This document shows positions 60,036 through 64,000 of a stretch of DNA of 64,000 bases, one piece after another. The stretch lies in the NCBI GenBank assembly GCA_963839745.1, contig CAWIWC010000017.1, positions 124,001-188,000 of the forward strand, given 5' to 3'. The stretch comes from JAIBJN01 sp963839745 (GTDB lineage Bacteria > Actinomycetota > Thermoleophilia > Gaiellales > Gaiellaceae). Position 1 is the stretch's first letter; each line of letters starts with the position of its first letter. A program made the translations under genes and the position numbers. The notes under the pieces are model-generated. The model worked only from the letters and a program-made list of their open reading frames with translations, searched no databases and was not told the origin of the DNA.

Positions 60036-62801
60036 GTGGAATTCCGGCTGCTGGGGCCGTTGGAGGTGCTTGGAGACGACGGCGTTCCGCTGCCGCTCGG
60101 CGGGAAACGGCCGCGGGCGCTGCTCACTCTGCTGCTGCTCCAGGCCAACGAGGCGGTCTCCACGGATCGTCTCGTCGACGGGATCTGGGGCGAGACCCCG
60201 CCCGAGAGCGCCCCCGGCGCGCTGCAGGTGCACGTGCATGCGCTCCGCAAGGCGCTGGGCGCCGAACGGATCCTCACCAGGTCGCCCGGCTACGTCGTCC
60301 GGGTCGAGCCGGACGAGCTCGACGTCGAGCGCTTCGAGCGGCTTGCCGCCTCGGGGGAGCCGGACGCGCTCCGGGAGGCGCTCGCGCTCTGGCGGGGCCC
60401 GGCGCTCGCCGATGTTGCCTACGAGCCCTTCGCCCAGGCCGAGGCGGCGCGGCTCGAGGAGAGTCGGCTGGCGGCGCTCGAGGCGCGCATCGCCGCCGAC
60501 CTCGAACGCGGCCGGCACGCAACCCTCGTCGGCGAGCTCGAGGCCCTCGTCGCCGCCGACCCCAACCGCGAGGGTCTTCAGGCCCAGCGCATGCTGGCCC
60601 TCTACCGCGCCGGTCGCCAGGCCGATGCGCTTGCCGCCTACCGGGAGGCGCGGGCGGCGCTGGACGAGCTCGGATTGGAGCCCTCGCCGGAGCTGCGCGC
60701 CCTCGAGCGCAGGATCCTCGAGCACGACCCCTCGCTCGCGCCACCGCCGTCGATTCCTTCCGAGCCGGCTCTCGGCGCCGGCCCCGAGCTGATCGGACGC
60801 GACCTCGAGCTCGCCGCCCTCAGCGGCCTCCTCCAGCGGCCGGAGACGCGCCTGCTCACGCTCACGGGGCCCGGTGGAACGGGAAAGACGAGTCTCGCGC
60901 TCGCGGCGGCGGCGCAGGCGGGGGGCGCTGCGTTCGTCGACTTGGCGCCGCTGACCGACGCGGCCCTCGTGCTGGCGAGCATTGGAGCGGCGCTCGGGAT
61001 CGACGAGGAGCAGGGCGAGCCGCCGCTGGAGACGCTCGGAAAGGCGCTTGACGGGCGGTCCGAGACACTCGTCGTCGTCGACAACCTCGAGCACCTTCCG
61101 GACTCGTTCGCCGCCATCGCAGAGCTGCTCGCGGCCGCGCCGGCGCTTCGGATCCTCGCCACCAGCCGTGTGCCTCTCCGCCTCACGCTGGAGCGTGAGT
61201 ACCGGGTTTCCCCGCTGGCGGTTCCCGAGCAAGGGGAGACGGACGTCGACGCGATCAGCACCAGCCCCGCCGTTCGCCTCTACGTCGACCGCGCCCGGGA
61301 GGCCGAGCCTGACTTCACGGTGACCGAGGCGAACGTCGGCACGATCGCCCGGGTAACGAGGGCGCTCGACGGGCTTCCCCTCGCCATCGAGCTGGCCGCG
61401 GCGCGCGTGCGGGTCCTCGGGGTCGAAGGCACCGCCAAGCGGCTCGGCGAGGCGCTGTCCCTGCTCAAGCGCACTGCCCCCGACCTCCCCGAGCGCCAGC
61501 GCTCGTTGCGCGCGACGGTGGAGTGGAGCGTCCGGCTGCTGGATCCGCCGGCGAGACAGGTGCTGACAACCCTCGCCGTCTTTCCGGGCGGCGCGACCCT
61601 CGAGGCGCTCGAGGCCGTGGCGGAGCCGGGAACGGACGTCGCGGCGGCGCTCGACGCCCTCCTCGACGCGAGCCTGGTGATCTCCACGCCGGGCTCCGGC
61701 GGCGAGCCGCGCTTCGGCATGCTTGAGACGATCAACGCGTACGCGGCGGGCGAGCTCAACCGCGACGACCCCGACCACCAGGCACGCCGCCGCCAGCTAG
61801 CCTGGTGCATCGAGCTCGCGGAGGGCGACGAGACGCGCTACTGGTTGCGCGGCACCCCCTGGCTCGACCGCGTCGAGCCCGAGCTCGCAAACATCCGCGC
61901 GGCGCTCGACTTCGCCCGCGAGACGGACGACGTCGTCGCGGAGGTCCGGCTCGCGAGCTCGATGCGCCACTTCTGGCGTGTGCGCGGGCACGGGATCGAG
62001 GGCAGGCGCAGGGTCGAGGAGGCGCTCGAGCGGTCAGACCGAGTCGAGGCGCGCCTGCGCGGTCGGATACAGGACGAGACCGCGGTCATGCGGAACCAGG
62101 CCGGCGATTTCGACGGTGCGCGCGCATTGTGGCTCGAGGCGCTCGAGACCTACGAGACCGTCGGCGCGGACGTCGAGGTCGGGCGCATGTTGAACCAGCT
62201 CGGCTCGTGGGCCAACAGCATCGGAGATCCTCACGCGGCCATCCCGTACTTCGAGGCAGCAGCCCCCAAGGTCTCCGACGAGGAGTTCCTCCGGCTGATC
62301 GCGCTCGGCAACCTCGCCGAGTCGTACGAGCATACGGGCGACCTCGAGCGGGCACGTCCGACCGCCTTGCACGTTCTCGAAGCGCAACGGGGCATCGGCG
62401 ACCGCGACGGCGTCGCCTACATGAGCTTCACGCTCGCCTCGATCGCGCTCGCGCAGGGCGACCTCGCCGAGTCGCACCGACGGCTCGTCGAGTGCTTGGC
62501 CGTCGCCGCCGAGGTGGGATTCGTCGAGGTCACCGGTTATGCGCTGGGCGTCGCAGCAGCGCTTGCTCTCGAGCTCGACGATCTCGGAGACGCGGCGCTT
62601 CTGACCGGTGCCAGCCGCGAGAGCTTCGAACGGATCGGGGGCTCGCCGACCGCCTACGAGGCGGCGCGCCAGGCGGCGGTTGTGGCCTCGCTCCGCGAGA
62701 AGCTGGACGATGCGGACGCTGCGATCGACCGCGGCAGGACGATCGGCGCCGAAGCGGCGGCTGCAGTAGCCGCCTCTCTCGGCTCGCGGATAGCTCCTTG
62801 A
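60036..62801 (+). CDS. BTAD/AfsR-type transcriptional regulator with P-loop NTPase and TPR-like part
   Basis: A 921-residue regulator. Winged helix 1-90 (EFRLLGPLEVLGDDG, GKRPRALLTLLLLQANE), BTAD domain about 95-230, STAND-type NTPase with Walker A GPGGTGKT (278-285) and Walker B LVVVDNLEH (345-353), then VEWSVRLLDPPARQVL and TPR-like helices to the end. Such proteins activate secondary-metabolism or accessory genes on an internal or ligand signal. GTG start next to AAGGGG. Cargo of element 2; divergent from the cupin gene. Confidence 0.88.
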   Translation: MEFRLLGPLEVLGDDGVPLPLGGKRPRALLTLLLLQANEAVSTDRLVDGIWGETPPESAPGALQVHVHALRKALGAERILTRSPGYVVRVEPDELDVERFERLAASGEPDALREALALWRGPALADVAYEPFAQAEAARLEESRLAALEARIAADLERGRHATLVGELEALVAADPNREGLQAQRMLALYRAGRQADALAAYREARAALDELGLEPSPELRALERRILEHDPSLAPPPSIPSEPALGAGPELIGRDLELAALSGLLQRPETRLLTLTGPGGTGKTSLALAAAAQAGGAAFVDLAPLTDAALVLASIGAALGIDEEQGEPPLETLGKALDGRSETLVVVDNLEHLPDSFAAIAELLAAAPALRILATSRVPLRLTLEREYRVSPLAVPEQGETDVDAISTSPAVRLYVDRAREAEPDFTVTEANVGTIARVTRALDGLPLAIELAAARVRVLGVEGTAKRLGEALSLLKRTAPDLPERQRSLRATVEWSVRLLDPPARQVLTTLAVFPGGATLEALEAVAEPGTDVAAALDALLDASLVISTPGSGGEPRFGMLETINAYAAGELNRDDPDHQARRRQLAWCIELAEGDETRYWLRGTPWLDRVEPELANIRAALDFARETDDVVAEVRLASSMRHFWRVRGHGIEGRRRVEEALERSDRVEARLRGRIQDETAVMRNQAGDFDGARALWLEALETYETVGADVEVGRMLNQLGSWANSIGDPHAAIPYFEAAAPKVSDEEFLRLIALGNLAESYEHTGDLERARPTALHVLEAQRGIGDRDGVAYMSFTLASIALAQGDLAESHRRLVECLAVAAEVGFVEVTGYALGVAAALALELDDLGDAALLTGASRESFERIGGSPTAYEAARQAAVVASLREKLDDADAAIDRGRTIGAEAAAAVAASLGSRIAP

Positions 62802-62856
62802 AGGCGTCACGAGGGGGCCAGCCCGGCCGAGGCGGGCTATGTGAGCACTCGCGCCG

Positions 62857-62946
62857 AACCGGCTGTAGAGGCCCGTCCTGATGATGTCCCGGTGCTGTCA
62901 CGGGCGCGCAGCAGCGTAGAAATCCCTGCTCAGAGGCATCTTCGTG
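62857..62946. repeat. Right-end repeat A, copy 2
   Basis: Diverged copy of 58138-58227 with the same ordered blocks; precedes core copy 3. Confidence 0.65.
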
Positions 62947-62970
62947 CCACGCCATGGGCATGTAGAGACC
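62947..62970. repeat. Core repeat copy 3
   Basis: 24 bases with one mismatch to the fabI 3' end. The sequence after it does not resemble repeat B, so this is the proposed right boundary of the array. Confidence 0.7.
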
Positions 62971-63010
62971 CGCCGTCGTCGGTCCGGCGATCGCACGGAG
63001 GCGACTGCTG

Positions 63011-63934
63011 CTAGCGGTGCGTGATCGCCGGCGAGCTTGCAAGGCTCGCGGCAACGGCCGCCGCAAAGCGCTCGATGCTCTGTGCGTCTTGCTCGGCATG
63101 GTCGGGGTTCAGTTCGGTGATCGTCACTCCCGCCAGCCGCGGGCTCGCCAGGAGAGCCCGGAGTGCGCTCATGGCGTCGTCGTAGGCGAGCCCTTCGTTG
63201 CGGCCCGTGTTCTCTGAGAGAGGCACGTCCGTGAAATCGATGACGTCGACATCGAAGTGGACGAGCAGTCGATCGCAGCCCGCCTCGACTCGCTCTCGCG
63301 CTCGAAGCGCGGCCTGTTCCGGGCCGGCGGAAACCTCGTCGACCGGGACCACCGCGATGTCGCGGCGGTCGATCACGGCGCGCTCGAACGGCGTCGCCTG
63401 CTCATTTCCCCAGGCGAACAGGAGCACTTGATCGGCTTCGAGCAGCGGGGTGCGGCCGGCCACGTTCACCAGTTCCGGCGCGGCTCCCTCCTCGCCCAGC
63501 ATGTGGGCCATGCCCATCCAGTCCAGGGCGCCTTCGCGCACGCTACTTGGGACGTTGAGATCGGCGTGCGTGTCGAAGTACACCAGTCCGAGCCGTTCTC
63601 CACTTGCGAGATGCCCAGCGACCGTGCCGATGCCGATCGTGCAGTCGCCTCCGAGCACCAGCGTGGCCTCTCCCGCACCGACGGCTTCGGCGACGCGACG
63701 GGCGGTATCGCGCACGATCTCCACAACCTTGTTCAGGTTCTGGGCCCGCCGATTGTCGCGGTCAGGGCGCCAGCGCCACTCCTCTCGATCTTCGTGGTCG
63801 TGCACGAGAACGCCAGCGTGGCGCAGCGACTCGACCAAGCCCGCATCTCGGAGCGCCCGCGGCGCCTGCTCCTGACCCGGAGCGAAGGCCCCGGCGCTGG
63901 TAGGGACACCGATCAGCCCCAGAGGTCGACTCAC
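63011..63934 (-). CDS. Arginase/agmatinase-family amidohydrolase
   Basis: Ureohydrolase of 307 residues. LVLGGDCTIGIG, YFDTHADLN and LLVHFDVDVIDFTDVP carry the manganese ligands; NENTGRNEGL-like LSENTGRNEGLAYDDAM and ITELNPDHAEQD follow. The usual DAHxD is DTHAD here. Substrate (arginine, agmatine, formiminoglutamate or a guanidino compound) is not decided. GTG at 63934 chosen because TAAAGT lies 9 bases upstream; earlier starts at 63946 and 63964 exist. Confidence 0.88.
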   Translation of the reverse strand: MSRPLGLIGVPTSAGAFAPGQEQAPRALRDAGLVESLRHAGVLVHDHEDREEWRWRPDRDNRRAQNLNKVVEIVRDTARRVAEAVGAGEATLVLGGDCTIGIGTVAGHLASGERLGLVYFDTHADLNVPSSVREGALDWMGMAHMLGEEGAAPELVNVAGRTPLLEADQVLLFAWGNEQATPFERAVIDRRDIAVVPVDEVSAGPEQAALRARERVEAGCDRLLVHFDVDVIDFTDVPLSENTGRNEGLAYDDAMSALRALLASPRLAGVTITELNPDHAEQDAQSIERFAAAVAASLASSPAITHR

Positions 63935-64000
63935 CGTCGTGTCCACTTTACTTCGGGCTCGCAAGCGCCCGCGCGTCAGTTACGGCAGGGAAGACGGGCC

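Larger units (their letters stand above)
58252..62946. mobile_element. Putative element 2 of a tandem array at fabI
   Basis: 4.7-kb segment between core copies 2 and 3, starting with repeat B and ending with repeat A (62857-62946), the same arrangement as element 1. Cargo: six-helix membrane protein, cupin and BTAD/P-loop regulator. No recombinase gene. Confidence 0.5.

Noticed and set aside
60006..61778. Leftward open frame opposite the BTAD regulator
   Set aside because: Antisense shadow of a gene with clear winged-helix, BTAD and P-loop motifs.

Overview
High-GC (about 70%) chromosomal DNA with actinobacterial habits: GTG starts, GTGA/ATGA stop-start overlaps, many genes with a TANNNT -10 box only 6-11 bases before the start codon (leaderless), a CGAAC-N4-GTTCG SOS box, and the order guaB-guaA, rplM-rpsI-glmM-glmS. 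A deep-branching actinobacterium (Thermoleophilia-like) fits best; this is inferred from gene content, not from a marker tree. No rRNA, tRNA, CRISPR array, integrase or transposase gene was seen.

Layout. 0-3 kb: leftward folate operon (pabB, pabC, GNAT, class I amidotransferase). 3-8.9 kb: murI, rph, mgtC-like, rdgB, a cNMP-binding protein, yihY, pyrE and an HU gene. 8.9-13.5 kb: divergent SF2 helicase and exonuclease/GIY-YIG nuclease genes sharing an SOS box. 13.6-20.7 kb: pyrF, LysM protein, DD-carboxypeptidase, 1-phosphofructokinase, guaB, guaA and a tiny zinc-ribbon gene. 20.8-25.9 kb: three MFS transporters, acylphosphatase, uracil-DNA-glycosylase-like protein. 25.9-30.8 kb: rplM, rpsI, glmM, glmS, FadR-type regulator. 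31-35.6 kb: leftward copper-type locus (CopC-CopD, YcnI) with three paralogous membrane proteins. 35.6-42.6 kb: arfB, HAD phosphatase, a small decayed island, then acpS, nnr, alr and a tRNA nucleotidyltransferase. 42.6-49.6 kb: HTH gene between twin palindromes, thioredoxin-like, acyltransferase, LPG-synthase-like, PAP2-like, SDR, histone-deacetylase-like and fabI.

49.6-63 kb is the most unusual part. The last codons of fabI plus a few bases (24 bp) recur at 58.2 and 62.9 kb. The same ~181-bp sequence follows copies 1 and 2, and the same ~90-bp sequence precedes copies 2 and 3. This is the layout of two tandem elements of 8.6 and 4.7 kb sharing their ends at the 3' end of fabI. Element 1 carries two paralogous two-component modules. 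One kinase has lost its phospho-acceptor His but keeps a good ATPase domain; the other keeps the His but has a degraded ATPase domain. They flank an orphan TRAP-type binding lipoprotein with an extra C-terminal beta domain. Element 2 carries a membrane protein, a cupin and a large BTAD/P-loop regulator. An arginase-family gene follows.

At least nine single-base reading-frame breaks are seen, several in short homopolymers and mostly in accessory genes. Read or assembly errors are a likely cause; broken genes are annotated as interrupted, not as proven pseudogenes.
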